This document shows, piece by piece, positions 16,264 to 26,662 of a stretch of DNA of 64,000 nucleotides. This stretch comes from Geobacter sp. DSM 9736. GTDB taxonomy: Bacteria; Desulfobacterota; Desulfuromonadia; Geobacterales; Geobacteraceae. The stretch's first letter is position 1. Every line of letters begins with the position of its first letter. The stretch is taken from NCBI RefSeq assembly GCF_900187405.1, contig NZ_LT896716.1:2112001-2176000 (forward strand), in the 5' to 3' direction. The translations under genes were made by a program, and so were the position numbers. A model generated the notes under the pieces. It worked only from the letters and a program-made list of their open reading frames with translations. It was not told the DNA's origin and made no database searches.

Positions 16264-18177
16264 ATGTACAAGCTGCTCGAAACCATAAATGCACCCGGAG
16301 ACCTGAAGAAGCTCTCGCCCGACGAACTAGTGAAGCTTGCCGACGAGATCCGCCGGTTCCTGCTGGACACGGTCTCGAAAACGGGGGGGCACCTCGCTTC
16401 AAACCTTGGAGCGGTAGAACTGACCATGGCCCTCCACTACTGCTTCGACTCCCCCCGCGACAAGTTTGTCTGGGATGTAGGGCATCAGGCATATACACAC
16501 AAGATACTCACCGGGCGGCGCGACCGGTTTCACACGCAGCGCCAGTACCAGGGCATCAGCGGGTTTCCCAAACGAGCCGAATCCCCCCATGACGCCTTCG
16601 ACGCAGGCCATGCCTCCACCTCCATTTCGGCCGGCCTCGGAATGGCAACGGCCCGGGACCTGGCCGGGGTGGACAGCAAGGTGATCGCCATAATCGGCGA
16701 CGGCTCCCTCACCGGCGGAATGGCCTTCGAGGCGCTCAACCAGGCGGGACACCTGCGCAAGAACCTCATCGTCATCGTGAACGACAATGAAATGTCGATC
16801 TCGAAAAATGTCGGAGCCTTCTCCACCTTCATTTCCCGCAAACTCACCGGGAACCGCCTGCGGGAGCTGAAGCACGAGATGAAGGGCCTTCTGCAGAGCA
16901 TTCCGGCAGTGGGAAACAACGTTCTCAGCTTCGCGCGCAAGGCTGAAAACTCGCTGAAGGGGTTCCTGACTCCCGGCACCCTTTTCGAAGCCCTTGGATT
17001 CGAGTACATCGGCCCCATCCAGGGACACGACCTGCCCCAGATGATAGAGATCTTCGAAAATGTCAGGTCCATGGAAGGACCCGTAATGATCCATGTTGTT
17101 ACCACCAAGGGGAAAGGCTACACCCCGGCGGAGGAAAATCCGGACAGATTTCACGGAGTCGGCCCGTTCGATGTCGTCACCGGACGGCTCTCCTCGGGGA
17201 AGGGAACCAGCTGCTCCTACACAGCCATCTTCGGGGACACCCTCTTGAAACTGGCCGCCGAAGATCCCAAAATAGTGGCCATTACCGCCGCCATGCCGGA
17301 CGGCACCGGGCTCTCCCCCTTCGCCAAAGCCTACCCGGAGCGTTTCTTCGACGTCGGCATTGCCGAGCAGCATGCGCTCACCTTTGCAGCAGGTCTTGCG
17401 GCGGAAGGCTTCAGGCCCGTCGCCGCCGTCTATTCATCCTTTACACAACGGGCATATGACCAGGTATTCCATGACATCTGCCTGCAGAAGCTACCGGTGA
17501 CGCTTGCTCTGGACCGTGCAGGGCTCGTCGGAGACGATGGTCCGACACATCACGGCGTTTTCGACCTGAGCTACCTGCGCCACCTGCCGGAAATGACGGT
17601 AATGGCGCCCAAGGACGAAAACGAGCTGCAGCACATGATAAAGACCGCTGTATATGCAGGAAAGCCTGTGGCGTGCCGCTACCCGCGGGGCAACGGCTAT
17701 GGCATCCCCCTGGATACCGAACTCCGAGAACTCCCCATTGGAGTGGGGGAACTGCTGGAAGAGGGGGAAGACCTCGTTATCGTCGCCGTCGGCATAACCG
17801 TCTATCCTGCCGTCGAAGCGAGCCGCACCCTCAAGGAGCGCGGGATCAGCGCTGCCGTCATCAACGCACGCTTCGTGAAGCCCCTGGACCGGGACCTCAT
17901 CCTGAACTGGGCACGCAGGACAGGTTGTGTCCTGACGGTGGAGGAGAATGCGCTCCAGGGAGGCTTCGGCACCGCCGTGCTTGAACTGCTGGAAGAGGAG
18001 CGGCTCTTTAACGTGGCTGCGAAGCGGCTCGGGATCCCCGATCGCTTCATCGAGCAGGGCCCCCAGGCGCAGCTTCGCCGGGACCTGGGGCTCGATGCCG
18101 AGGGCATCGCCACGGCAGCGGAGGCGCTGGTTACCCGGCGCGGCGCGGGCACTGCTCAACTGGCGCTTGTAAAATAG
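16264..18177 (+). CDS. dxs: 1-deoxy-D-xylulose-5-phosphate synthase
   Basis: Start 16264 is preferred over an upstream in-frame ATG at 16234 because GGAGGAGT lies just before it; the upstream start would overlap hpnA. The 637-residue length is typical. Thiamine-diphosphate features include a Gly-Asp-Gly-Ser-Leu-Thr-Gly-Gly site near 145 with Asn-Asp-Asn-Glu later, the catalytic Glu region Val-Gly-Ile-Ala-Glu-Gln-His near 370, and the transketolase motif Asp-Arg-Ala-Gly-Leu-Val-Gly near 420. The enzyme makes DXP from pyruvate and glyceraldehyde 3-phosphate, the entry to the MEP isoprenoid pathway. Placement in the hopanoid operon links precursor supply to hopanoid demand. Confidence 0.97.
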   Translation: MYKLLETINAPGDLKKLSPDELVKLADEIRRFLLDTVSKTGGHLASNLGAVELTMALHYCFDSPRDKFVWDVGHQAYTHKILTGRRDRFHTQRQYQGISGFPKRAESPHDAFDAGHASTSISAGLGMATARDLAGVDSKVIAIIGDGSLTGGMAFEALNQAGHLRKNLIVIVNDNEMSISKNVGAFSTFISRKLTGNRLRELKHEMKGLLQSIPAVGNNVLSFARKAENSLKGFLTPGTLFEALGFEYIGPIQGHDLPQMIEIFENVRSMEGPVMIHVVTTKGKGYTPAEENPDRFHGVGPFDVVTGRLSSGKGTSCSYTAIFGDTLLKLAAEDPKIVAITAAMPDGTGLSPFAKAYPERFFDVGIAEQHALTFAAGLAAEGFRPVAAVYSSFTQRAYDQVFHDICLQKLPVTLALDRAGLVGDDGPTHHGVFDLSYLRHLPEMTVMAPKDENELQHMIKTAVYAGKPVACRYPRGNGYGIPLDTELRELPIGVGELLEEGEDLVIVAVGITVYPAVEASRTLKERGISAAVINARFVKPLDRDLILNWARRTGCVLTVEENALQGGFGTAVLELLEEERLFNVAAKRLGIPDRFIEQGPQAQLRRDLGLDAEGIATAAEALVTRRGAGTAQLALVK

Positions 18178-18237
18178 GCATTTCTACGAGGGGCATATCC
18201 CTGTCGATGTACCGATACGAAAGGAAAGAAAGACTGC

Positions 18238-19236
18238 ATGCGTTTTCCCTGGCGACTGAATTACGATCTGACAAAATACATCGTCCATTGCAAGATGAAG
18301 AAGATAGAGAAGGCCCCCCTCGTTCTGATGCTGGAGCCGACGCACCTGTGCAACCTGGCATGTTCCGGCTGCGGGCGCATCCGCGAATATGCCGATACTA
18401 TCCAGGAAATGATGAGCCTCGAAGAGTGCCTGAAGTCGGTTGACGAGTGCCCCGCCCCCGTCGTCACCATCACCGGCGGCGAGCCCTTTCTCTACCCGCC
18501 CGTTTACGAACTCATCGAGGAAGTGCTCAAGCGGGGCAAGCACATCTACCTCTGCACCAATGGCCTTCTGCTGGAGAAAGCCCTCGACCGGATGCGCCCC
18601 CACCCCAACTTCACGCTCAACGTCCATATGGACGGCATGGAAGAGACCCACGACAGGATCCTGGAACGGAAGGGGACCTTCAAAACGGCCATCGAAGGTA
18701 TCCGGAAGGCGAAACAGCTCGGCTTTCGGGTCTGTACGAACACGACGATCTTCAAGGAGACGAACCTTCTGGAGATCGAAATGCTCTTCTCCTACCTGCA
18801 GGATCTGGGGGTGGACGGTCTCCTCGTGGCACCCGGCTTCGGTTACGAGGCTGTGGGAGAGAAGTTATTCCTGGAGCGTCGCGAGATCGAAAAAAAGTTC
18901 GAGGAAGTGTATGAAATGAGCAAGCGGTTCCGCTTCTTTTCCACCCCCATGTACCTCAGGTTCCTCAAGGGGGAAAAGAAGCTGGAATGCACCCCGTGGG
19001 GGAACCCGACCCGCAATCCGCGCGGCTGGAAAGCCCCCTGCTACCTCATCACCGACGGACATTACCCGACCTTCCGGGATATGATGGAGAAGACCGACTG
19101 GAGCCGGTACGGCGTGGGCAAGGACGAGCGCTGCGCGCAGTGCATGATGCACTGCGGTTTCGAGCCGACGGTTGTGAACGAGATAGGGAAAAGCTGGAAG
19201 GATATCTGGGAAATGGTGGTGTGGAACCTGACTTAG
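18238..19236 (+). CDS. hpnH: Radical SAM adenosylhopane synthase HpnH
   Basis: A 332-residue B12-independent radical SAM enzyme with the cluster motif C-N-L-A-C-S-G-C (about residues 38-45), a G-G-E-P motif (near 80), and a C-terminal Cys-rich tail (Cys-Ala-Gln-Cys-Met-Met-His-Cys). HpnH adds the 5'-deoxyadenosyl radical to diploptene to give adenosylhopane, the first step of side-chain building. It is the last gene of the shc operon, 60 bp after dxs, and is followed by a strong terminator. HpnG, which normally removes adenine next, is not in the window. Confidence 0.95.
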   Translation: MRFPWRLNYDLTKYIVHCKMKKIEKAPLVLMLEPTHLCNLACSGCGRIREYADTIQEMMSLEECLKSVDECPAPVVTITGGEPFLYPPVYELIEEVLKRGKHIYLCTNGLLLEKALDRMRPHPNFTLNVHMDGMEETHDRILERKGTFKTAIEGIRKAKQLGFRVCTNTTIFKETNLLEIEMLFSYLQDLGVDGLLVAPGFGYEAVGEKLFLERREIEKKFEEVYEMSKRFRFFSTPMYLRFLKGEKKLECTPWGNPTRNPRGWKAPCYLITDGHYPTFRDMMEKTDWSRYGVGKDERCAQCMMHCGFEPTVVNEIGKSWKDIWEMVVWNLT

Positions 19237-19260
19237 TCAAAAGCGGGTTCCATGAAGTAA

Positions 19261-19294
19261 AAAAGCCGGGGCATCCATCGATGCTCCGGCTTTT
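19261..19294. terminator. Bidirectional terminator between hpnH and mcp
   Basis: AAAAGCCGGGGCAT and ATGCTCCGGCTTTT pair with one mismatch around a short loop, with A and T runs on both sides. It lies between two convergent genes and can serve both. Confidence 0.9.
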
Positions 19295-19326
19295 CTCGTT
19301 TCGGCTGCGCCCGCGGGGGCGGAGGC

Positions 19327-21348
19327 TCACACCGCCGAAGGGTTGGGGACTGCATCTTCAACAGTCCTGAACATTTTTATCTCCTTGTGCAGCAGACCGA
19401 TCTCATCGCTGATTTCCGTAATGGCAGCGGAAGCTCCCCGCAACTCGGCCAGAGTGCTCACATTCACCTGCACAACCTGCTCCAGAGACGAACGGATCGC
19501 GTCGTTGACCGCCTGCTGCTCGGATGAGGCCGACACAATTTCGGCGGTCTTTTCATTGGCAACCCCCAGGTTGCCGACAATCGAGTCGATAGTAGACGCC
19601 TGCTCCTCGGTGGCCCGCCGCGTTTTCTCGATCGCTTCGTTTATCGTGCCGATCCCTTCGATCAGACGTGCCGTACCGGCCTCCTGATCAACCGTCGCAT
19701 CATTGAGGGCGGCGTTCACCTTCTGCAGTTCCCTGATCGCCATCAGGATCTGTTCGAGACTCCTGCTCTGGTCGGCGGTCGCCTGCTCGATCCGTTCGAC
19801 CATTTCGGTCGATCTCCTCGAACTCTCCAGGATTTCCTCCAGCGCTCCACCGGCCTTGGCCGCCACCCGCCCCCCCTCGTGGACGATCTCCGAGGTCTGT
19901 TTCGTTTCCTGTACCGCGCTGCCTATTTCGTGCTGAATGGAGATGATGATATCCTCAATGTCCCTGGTGAAGTCGGCAGTCCTGTCGGAAAAATTCTTCA
20001 TCTCGTTGGCCACCACGGCAAAGCTTTTTCCATGCTCCCCAGCCTGGGCTGCTATGATGGAGGCGTTGAGAGCAAGGAGCTTCGTCTGGTCGGTAATCTG
20101 CCGGATCACCAGGACAATGCCGGCTATGTCCTTCGACTTGTTCCCCAGCCGTGAAATGGAAGAGGTAAGGGCATCGACCAGGTGTTCGATCCTGTGCATG
20201 CTGGTCATGACCTCTGACACCGCACCCATACCCTTTTCGGAAATTACCCGGGTCGTATGGGCGCTCAGTTCGCTCGATTCCTTCACGACCGTCTCTATCT
20301 CCCTGACGGACGTGCTGGCGCTTTCCACGGAGGATGAAGCATCCTCCACCGCCCGCGACGCCTTCGCCGCCACTACCGCCACATTACGCGCCGAAAGGCC
20401 GAGCTCCACAACCGTCTTCTGATAGGTGGCCGCATTTACGTTCAGACTGTCGACCTCGACGGCTATCTCCGCCGAAGCGCCCCCTATCTCGGAAAGGGAG
20501 AGGGTGTTCTCGTTGGAAAGATCGAGAAGGCTGTTACTGTTCTCGATGATGTGTATCTGCGAAGCCGAGGCATCCTGAACCGCCATCGATATCTGTTCCG
20601 TCGATTCGTGCTGGCGGATTAGCCTTTCTTCCACGGCCTGGAAGTTGCCGGTAAGACGGATGGAGGTGCTGGCCACGCTCCCGGACAGAGACTTGATCCT
20701 GCTTATGTTGGAAGCGAGCCGCTCCACCAGGAAATTGAGGCCGTTGGCGATCAGGGATATTTCATCCTGCTGCCGGAACTGGACCCGCTGCGTAAGGTCC
20801 CCCTCGGTTATCCGGTCGAGACATCCGCTGATGACGGAGATCCGTCTCCCCACGTCACGGTTGAAGAAGTAGTAGATGAGCAGGCCGAGAACCACGAAAA
20901 CCACTATCTGCAATACGAGAGTGGTGATCAGATGGTGGAACACCTTCTCCATCGAAGGGTCGAGGCTATAGCGAAGAACCAGCTTCCCGACCACATCCAC
21001 TCCGGACCTCACCGGCAGTTCTATAATCCCTGTTTTCAAAGAGGCAACCGGGTTCTTTTTTTTGAAGACCTGTATGTTGTTCGCGTCGTGAAGTGAAACC
21101 TCCGAAACGTCCTCGTCCTTCACGACCTCGTCCATCACCATCCCGAGGTAGGTAAAATCGAATGTGGAAAGAGCGGTGGCGGAAGTGGTCGAGAGGAGCT
21201 TTGCGCTGAGGAGCGCCTTCTGGCGAGTTCCCTCCTCCATCTCCCCTTTGTCATGCCGGTAGGAAGAAAACAGAATGACGAACTGTCCGAGAAACAGGAC
21301 GAGCAGGACCTGCAGAATGAATTTTTGCGATAGGGTCGCCTTAAGCAT
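19327..21348 (-). CDS. Methyl-accepting chemotaxis protein, partner of adjacent binding protein
   Basis: A 673-residue chemoreceptor: TM1 about 9-29, a periplasmic domain of about 110 residues, TM2 about 140-162, a HAMP domain to about 215, then a long signalling coiled coil. The hairpin tip is divergent (Leu-Leu-Ala-Leu-Asn-Ala-Ser-Ile-Ile-Ala-Ala-Gln-Ala-Gly-Glu-His-Gly-Lys-Ser) compared with the usual Ala-Ala-Ile-Glu-Ala-Ala-Arg. The C-terminus (Pro-Asn-Pro-Ser-Ala-Val) has no CheR pentapeptide. It starts 11 bases after the phosphate-binding-like gene in the same direction, so the receptor probably reads that protein's ligand state. Confidence 0.9.
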   Translation of the reverse strand: MLKATLSQKFILQVLLVLFLGQFVILFSSYRHDKGEMEEGTRQKALLSAKLLSTTSATALSTFDFTYLGMVMDEVVKDEDVSEVSLHDANNIQVFKKKNPVASLKTGIIELPVRSGVDVVGKLVLRYSLDPSMEKVFHHLITTLVLQIVVFVVLGLLIYYFFNRDVGRRISVISGCLDRITEGDLTQRVQFRQQDEISLIANGLNFLVERLASNISRIKSLSGSVASTSIRLTGNFQAVEERLIRQHESTEQISMAVQDASASQIHIIENSNSLLDLSNENTLSLSEIGGASAEIAVEVDSLNVNAATYQKTVVELGLSARNVAVVAAKASRAVEDASSSVESASTSVREIETVVKESSELSAHTTRVISEKGMGAVSEVMTSMHRIEHLVDALTSSISRLGNKSKDIAGIVLVIRQITDQTKLLALNASIIAAQAGEHGKSFAVVANEMKNFSDRTADFTRDIEDIIISIQHEIGSAVQETKQTSEIVHEGGRVAAKAGGALEEILESSRRSTEMVERIEQATADQSRSLEQILMAIRELQKVNAALNDATVDQEAGTARLIEGIGTINEAIEKTRRATEEQASTIDSIVGNLGVANEKTAEIVSASSEQQAVNDAIRSSLEQVVQVNVSTLAELRGASAAITEISDEIGLLHKEIKMFRTVEDAVPNPSAV

Positions 21349-21359
21349 GCATCATCTTT

Positions 21360-22169
21360 TCAAAAGTTGAAATCGGCGGGTACCGCCTTGGATTTTCGTA
21401 TAATGGCCTGCCCCTGGGGGGATTTGATGAAAGAAAGGAATCTTTTCACCCCCTCGCCACGGTTCTTCCCCAGCACCAGGTTGAGATGCTGGATGAGGGG
21501 CCAGTTCCTGATGGACGCTTCCGCATTCTTGCCGTCAAGGATTAACGCCTTCACCTTGCCTCCGCTGTGGACTATGGCATCGGCTTCAATGAACCCGATG
21601 GCATTCGGCTTCGTCAAGAGCGCAGCGAGCATGTCGGCCGTCTTGGGCAGCGACACCACCTCCCCCGACTCTTTCAGGTCGCTGAAACACTCTATCCCCC
21701 TTCGCAGCGCGGCCTTTGTCGAATCGCTTTCGGGGCGGGTCAGGGGAAGAATCCGGGCATCCGGCCCCGAAAGCTGCTTCCAGTTTGTGATCTTTCCCGT
21801 GTAGATGTCGCACAGCTGCCGGCTCGACAGCTGCCTGACCGGCACGGAAGAGTTCACCGCTATGATGGCGGCGGTCCTAGCGATTTCCAGCGGCAGCACG
21901 GGAAGCGCCTTCTGCTCCGGCGTCAGATCGGTGGCGGACATGGCTATGTCGACTCCCCCGTTCATCAGGGCGATGATCCCCCCCGGTTGCCCCAGCGACT
22001 TCTGGTTAACCTCGACACTATCGCCTGGATTTTTCTTCATGTAGGCTTTCGCGAGGTCGGTGACCAGTGGAATCATTCCGCCTGAACCGCCTATCCGGAT
22101 CGTTTCCGCCCCTGCGTTGCCGGCAGCGGAAATTGAAATCAATAAAGCAATCAGAACGCCAACTTTCAC
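21360..22169 (-). CDS. Phosphate-binding-like periplasmic protein (PstS superfamily)
   Basis: The 269-residue protein has a signal peptide (first 21 residues, ending Ala-Gly-Ala-Glu). A type II periplasmic binding domain follows, with a typical PstS-like opening (Ile-Gly-Gly-Ser-Gly-Gly-Met near 27) and a Leu-Cys-Asp-Ile-Tyr-Thr-Gly-Lys-Ile-Thr-Asn-Trp motif near 120. No transport genes (pstCAB) are nearby; instead the next gene on the transcript, 11 bases on, is a chemoreceptor. I infer that it is a sensory binding protein for phosphate or another oxyanion rather than a transporter part. A sigma-28-like promoter lies 32 bases upstream. Confidence 0.85.
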   Translation of the reverse strand: MKVGVLIALLISISAAGNAGAETIRIGGSGGMIPLVTDLAKAYMKKNPGDSVEVNQKSLGQPGGIIALMNGGVDIAMSATDLTPEQKALPVLPLEIARTAAIIAVNSSVPVRQLSSRQLCDIYTGKITNWKQLSGPDARILPLTRPESDSTKAALRRGIECFSDLKESGEVVSLPKTADMLAALLTKPNAIGFIEADAIVHSGGKVKALILDGKNAEASIRNWPLIQHLNLVLGKNRGEGVKRFLSFIKSPQGQAIIRKSKAVPADFNF

Positions 22170-22200
22170 TCGGAACTCCTTACCTGAGGGTTACAGTAGC

Positions 22201-22227
22201 TTATCGTGCAGATGCTCGATCACTTTA
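22201..22227 (-). promoter_or_regulatory. Sigma-28 (FliA)-like promoter for binding protein-mcp operon
   Basis: Read on the minus strand: TAAAGTGA, 11 bases, CACGATAA, compared with the flagellar sigma consensus TAAAGTTT-N11-GCCGATAA (6/8 and 6/8 matches, exact spacing). The -10 ends 32 bases before the start codon. Confidence 0.6.
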
Positions 22228-22313
22228 GGATATTCATGAATCCGAGGCCTTCCGGCCTTCCGATACCCGTGGTGGAAAAGACTTCATTTATGTGAGTGAG
22301 GCAGTCCCTTCGA

Positions 22314-24362
22314 CTACACCGCAAGCCGGAACTGCCCGACTATGCCCTGCAACTCATCCGCGAGACCCGCAAGCTGCTGGGCTGCACCGGCGGATTCCTG
22401 AGCCCCCCGTGCCGACTGCTGCACCACCTCCGTTATCTGAAGGATGTTGGTGGCGACCTCGCTGGTCGTAGCCGTCTGCTGCTCCGCTGCGGTGGCTATC
22501 TGGCTTACCTGCATCGAAACCTCATTGATACGGGAGAGTATCTCCTCCAGCGCTTCTCCCGATTTCAACGCGGATGCGGCCCCCTTCTCCGCCTCCTGGA
22601 CGCCGCTTTCCATGGCGCTCACCGCTTTTCGGGTCTCATTCTGTATCTCTACGATCATCTCCCCGATCTCTTTGGTCGCCCGCGTGGTGCGCTCCGCAAG
22701 GGCCCGTACCTCGTCCGCTACGACGGCGAAACCGCGCCCCTGCTCTCCGGCACGGGCTGCTTCTATGGCCGCGTTGAGAGCAAGCAGATTGGTCTGGTCC
22801 GCGATGTCCTCAATGGTGCCGACGATGTGCCCTATCTGCTCCGACCGCGCCCCCAGCGCACCGATGCTCCGGGAGGTTTCCCGGACCTGCTCCGCGATTG
22901 AGTTCATGCCTAGTATGGTTTCCTGCACGACCCTGGCGCCGTTGCATGCCGAATCGTTCGACCTGTCGGCGGCATCTGCCGCATTGCTGCAGCTGCGTGC
23001 GATGTCGGTGCTGGTTGCCGACATCTCTTCGCTTGCCGTGGCGACAGCTCCCGTCTGGGCCGCCACCTCCTCCGTCCCCGTCGCCATCTGCTCGGAAGTG
23101 ACCCTCAGCTGGTCGGCGGCGGCGGATACCTGCCCCGCGTTCTCGGCGGTTTTGCGCATGATCTCGTTCAGCCGCGCTACCATCCGGCGGCAGGCGTTCT
23201 GCATCTCCCCTATTTCGTCACGACCACCCTGAGGCGGGTGCACCGTCAGATCCCCTTCGGCTATCCGTTCAATAATGACGGCTGTTTCCTTGAGCGGCGC
23301 CAGGAACTTTCTGATGGCACCCATGATGAGTATGCCGAGGATGACGCCGCAGAGGAGAGAAGCACCGAGAATGTAACGCTGGATGCTTCCGGCGGCGGCG
23401 TAGAGTTCACTCGTATAGCCGCTGCACGCGATGAGCCAGTCCCACTCCGCTGCCGTCGCGAAGATCGCGAATTTCTCCCGCTCGGCGGACTCGCCGCTGT
23501 TCTTCCACCAGTAGGTAAGATAGCCAGTCCGGGCATCCAGCATCTCCCTGAAGAAGGGCTTTCCCTGCGTATCCTTGAAATCGAGGACATTCTTGCCTAT
23601 GTTTTTCGAGTCCGGGTGTATGGCGAACTCGCCTCTCGACTTGGTCCCCCCGCTGTCCAGCACATAGACATATCCGCTGTCACCGACCTTGATGGAGGAA
23701 AAGGTTTTCGTGAGCTTCTCCACCACCGCGTCGATGTTGTTTCCCACAAAAAGGGCGCCGACTACCACATTGCCGGCATCCCGGATCGGCAGGTATTTGG
23801 TCATGTAGTAGTGCCCGAACAGCTTCGCCTTGCCGTGATATGCCTCACCCCTCATGAGCGGTTCATATGCGGGATGGGAACTGCCGAGGGGAGTGCCGAC
23901 CGCGCGTGCTCCGTCCTCCTTCTTCAGGGAGGTGGCGATCCTGATGAAGTCGCTCCCGCTGCGTACGAACACTGTCGCCACCGACCCGGTGTTCTGGGCG
24001 CTGAAGTCATCGACGTGACGGTAGCTGTCATTTACCTGTGCTCCGTCCAACCTGAGGAGCGGCGTATCGAGATCCCCCATACGGACCGTGCGGCTCGTAT
24101 CGAGGGAAAAGCTCCCTCGATAATGTTGGAGGAGACCCGCCATCTTGACGTCCACGTCCCTAACCGTCGATTCGTGGGCAATGGAGACCATCTGGCTGAG
24201 TGAAGTGACCGTACCCTGGAGCTGCCGGACCGTCTCCTCCCGCAGCGCATCCTTTGCCTTGTGGGTGGCAAGCATCCCCAAGAGAGCGAAGCAGACCAGA
24301 ATGAATGGAAGGATGATCACCAGAAGTTTGTTACCGAGGGAGAGAGAACGGAAAAACTGCAT
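22314..24362 (-). CDS. Methyl-accepting chemotaxis protein with Cache sensor
   Basis: Start 24362 has AAGGAGG seven bases upstream; an in-frame start 39 bases earlier does not. The 682-residue receptor has TM1 (about 10-30), a periplasmic double Cache region (about 35-305; Cache_3-Cache_2 type, with [10 protein letters not shown] near 220), TM2 (about 318-340), HAMP, and a signalling domain with the standard tip [12 protein letters not shown]. It ends Gly-Gln-Phe-Arg-Leu-Ala-Val without a pentapeptide. Cache domains commonly bind organic acids or amino acids; the ligand here is unknown. A sigma-28-like promoter lies 73 bases upstream. Confidence 0.93.
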   Translation of the reverse strand: MQFFRSLSLGNKLLVIILPFILVCFALLGMLATHKAKDALREETVRQLQGTVTSLSQMVSIAHESTVRDVDVKMAGLLQHYRGSFSLDTSRTVRMGDLDTPLLRLDGAQVNDSYRHVDDFSAQNTGSVATVFVRSGSDFIRIATSLKKEDGARAVGTPLGSSHPAYEPLMRGEAYHGKAKLFGHYYMTKYLPIRDAGNVVVGALFVGNNIDAVVEKLTKTFSSIKVGDSGYVYVLDSGGTKSRGEFAIHPDSKNIGKNVLDFKDTQGKPFFREMLDARTGYLTYWWKNSGESAEREKFAIFATAAEWDWLIACSGYTSELYAAAGSIQRYILGASLLCGVILGILIMGAIRKFLAPLKETAVIIERIAEGDLTVHPPQGGRDEIGEMQNACRRMVARLNEIMRKTAENAGQVSAAADQLRVTSEQMATGTEEVAAQTGAVATASEEMSATSTDIARSCSNAADAADRSNDSACNGARVVQETILGMNSIAEQVRETSRSIGALGARSEQIGHIVGTIEDIADQTNLLALNAAIEAARAGEQGRGFAVVADEVRALAERTTRATKEIGEMIVEIQNETRKAVSAMESGVQEAEKGAASALKSGEALEEILSRINEVSMQVSQIATAAEQQTATTSEVATNILQITEVVQQSARGAQESAGAAQQLAGLADELQGIVGQFRLAV

Positions 24363-24434
24363 GCGCTGGCCTCCTTGTCCGTTGTTACGCATCTGAGACA
24401 CGTTGTTCTATTTTTGATACTAAACTGATTTGAT

Positions 24435-24461
24435 TGATCGGCTGCAGGCAGGGAAGCTTTA
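24435..24461 (-). promoter_or_regulatory. Sigma-28 (FliA)-like promoter for Cache mcp
   Basis: On the minus strand: TAAAGCTT, 11 bases, GCCGATCA, matching the flagellar sigma consensus at 7/8 and 7/8 positions with exact spacing. This is the best of the three such sites in the window. Confidence 0.75.
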
Positions 24462-24585
24462 GGGTGAAAAGAAATATTTACAGCACCACCAATAAGAAAT
24501 CTCGGCATGACGCCAAAGAAAAAGGGAGTGGGTTTTCCACACCCCCCGGTGAAATGAAACCGAATCTCAGAATGAAAGAGAGTGC

Positions 24586-26235
24586 CTAGGCTGAAAGCCT
24601 GAACTTCCCGACGACAGACTGCAACTCCTCAGCGAGGCCGGCAAGCTGCTGCGCTGCACTGGCCGATTCCTGCGCTCCCCTGGCCGTTTCCTGCACCACA
24701 GCGGTTATCTGCTGCATGTTGTTGCTGATTTCGCCGGTGGTCGCCGTCTGCTGCTCCGCTGCAGTGGCGATCTGGCTCACCTGTATCGTAACCGAGTTTA
24801 TCTGCTCGAGGATATCCTGGAGTGCAACTCCGGATTTTGCCGCCTCCTCGGTTCCCCGCTCAACGTCCTTCACTCCTTCGTTCATGGCGGCTACGGCACC
24901 TTTTGTTTCCTGCTGAATCGCCTTGATCATCTCACTTATTTCCTTGGTGGCCTTCGTCGTCCGTTCTGCAAGCGCCCGGACCTCGTCGGCAACTACGGCG
25001 AACCCTCGTCCCTGCTCCCCGGCCCGTGCAGCTTCAATGGCCGCATTGAGGGCCAGCAGGTTCGTCTGATCGGCAATATCCTCTATGGTGCCGACAATGA
25101 CGCCGATCTGGTCGGAACGGGTACCGAGACTGTCGACTGTCTGTGCTGAATCCTTGACTCGCCGTGCGATTCGATCCATCAGATTCACCGTTTCCTTCAC
25201 GACGGCTGCGCCGCTTGTTGCGGCGCTATCGGATCGCTGAGATCCCTCTGCGGCCAGTCCGCAGTTATGTGCGATCTCCTGTGAAGTAGCCGCCATCTCT
25301 TCTCCGGCCGTCGCCACGGTGCCCGCCTGTGCAGCCACTTCTTCAGCCCCCGTCGCCATCTTTTCGGCGCTCGAAGAAAGCTGGCTCGCCGCAGCCGCAA
25401 CCTTTTCCGCACTGACCTTTATTTTACCGATCACTCCTGCGAAGGCTCCGGCCATGTCATTGAATGAACCGGCTATCTCTCCCATTTCATCCTGTGAGTC
25501 CACTGAAGCGCGAGCCGCTAGATCGCCGGCGGCGATGGAAGCTGAAGCGTCCGCCAGGCTCTTTGTACTGCGAATGAGGGATCTGACGATGAAGAAGCTG
25601 ATCGTCGCGCCGGCAAGCGAGGCCACGACAATGCCTGTAACGATCGCCAGCAGCATCGAACGATAGTGCGATTCCGCAGCGGCAAATTCACGCCGCGCAC
25701 TCTCCTGCTTGTTCTTCAGGAGCTTTTCGAGCCCTTCATTGGCGCTGACGAAGAGAGGATTTATCTTTGCGAGGGTCAGCCTGACACCATCATCGTAACG
25801 CCCTTCAATAATCGCCGCCCTGGTCGGAAGAAGGCCTTCCTGAACGAACCGCTCTCTGCTCGCCTTGAACTCCTCGGCAAGCTTCTGCTCTTCCTCCGAT
25901 TTGGGTAACTTGGAGTACTCCGCCCACAACCTGTTGATCTCCTCGATGTTCTGCATCACCTTCTCGGTGTGCGTGTTCAAGGGATGGTCATGGAGCTTGC
26001 TCGTCTCCATCCGCTCGTCATGCTGCAGGGAGAGCAGGAGCTGCACCCGGTTGTCGCGCATGAGTCCCATGATCTTTCCGAATTCGATGGCAGAAGTCAG
26101 CTCCTCGTTATACATTGCCTCAAGAGCTTCATTGCTGAGTTTCATTCCCCGGAGGCCGAGAGCGCCCACCACTACTAGAAGAAGCACGAACATTGTTACG
26201 ACCGCAATCAGTTTGGACTTGATACTCAGCTTCAT
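24586..26235 (-). CDS. Methyl-accepting chemotaxis protein, four-helix-bundle sensor
   Basis: A 549-residue receptor. TM1 (about 9-28), a helical periplasmic domain of about 160 residues of the 4HB type with a conserved-looking Arg-Asp-Asn-Arg start, TM2 (about 192-214), HAMP, and a signalling domain with tip [10 protein letters not shown]. The tail Gly-Lys-Phe-Arg-Leu-Ser-Ala has no CheR pentapeptide. It is preceded by a 427-bp gene-free region and no clear sigma-28 site was found for it, so its control may differ from the neighbours. Confidence 0.93.
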   Translation of the reverse strand: MKLSIKSKLIAVVTMFVLLLVVVGALGLRGMKLSNEALEAMYNEELTSAIEFGKIMGLMRDNRVQLLLSLQHDERMETSKLHDHPLNTHTEKVMQNIEEINRLWAEYSKLPKSEEEQKLAEEFKASRERFVQEGLLPTRAAIIEGRYDDGVRLTLAKINPLFVSANEGLEKLLKNKQESARREFAAAESHYRSMLLAIVTGIVVASLAGATISFFIVRSLIRSTKSLADASASIAAGDLAARASVDSQDEMGEIAGSFNDMAGAFAGVIGKIKVSAEKVAAAASQLSSSAEKMATGAEEVAAQAGTVATAGEEMAATSQEIAHNCGLAAEGSQRSDSAATSGAAVVKETVNLMDRIARRVKDSAQTVDSLGTRSDQIGVIVGTIEDIADQTNLLALNAAIEAARAGEQGRGFAVVADEVRALAERTTKATKEISEMIKAIQQETKGAVAAMNEGVKDVERGTEEAAKSGVALQDILEQINSVTIQVSQIATAAEQQTATTGEISNNMQQITAVVQETARGAQESASAAQQLAGLAEELQSVVGKFRLSA

Positions 26236-26662
26236 AGATTTCTCCTGTCATGGATAACCAAGGAATCCCTTCGCACACTCTTGAGGTCTAGCGGCAGCCG
26301 TACTCCTTGTGAAAGTTAAAGGCTTCGAGCGCGATCCTCAGCATGCTACTTGGCAGCTTGCGTTGCAGTGATAGTCACTGCCATTGTTCAAGGATCCGCA
26401 TCGGACAAAAAAGCTACAAAAGCGATACGTGTTTCTTACATCTGATGCAGTGAAAAATTTTTCGGTACCGCTACGCGATGACTTAAGCAAAGAGTAAAAA
26501 AAGTTTACACACTAGAAGGCGGGATAATGCGAAGAGCTTGCGGAAGGGCTTTAACGAGGCGGGGGCCAAGAAGACGAGTACGTAATTTTTTTTACACTCT
26601 CCTCACCCGGTGTTTCTTGGTAATGCCAAAGCAAGGTGGCTGCGGCTCAGCGAACCCGACCA
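26236..26662. other. Gene-free region upstream of mcp, with a perfect inverted repeat
   Basis: No gene is seen in these 427 bp. GCAGTGA-TAG-TCACTGC at 26366-26382 is a perfect 7-bp inverted repeat, about 130 bp before the mcp start. The rest is AT-rich with A and T tracts (26500-26600). No convincing sigma-28 or sigma-54 promoter faces the mcp. Confidence 0.5.
26366..26382. promoter_or_regulatory. Perfect 17-bp inverted repeat, candidate operator
   Basis: Arms GCAGTGA and TCACTGC are separated by TAG. The size and symmetry fit a dimeric repressor or activator site; the protein is unknown. Confidence 0.4.

Noticed and set aside
26352-26368. TGGCAG...TTGC resembling a sigma-54 promoter
   Set aside because: The GG-GC spacing is 11 rather than 10, which sigma-54 does not tolerate well, and it faces away from the mcp.
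26507-26535. AAAGTTT followed by GCGGGATAAT, looking like a sigma-28 promoter
   Set aside because: It faces rightward, where no rightward gene exists, and the spacing to a usable -10 is 12-13 instead of 11.
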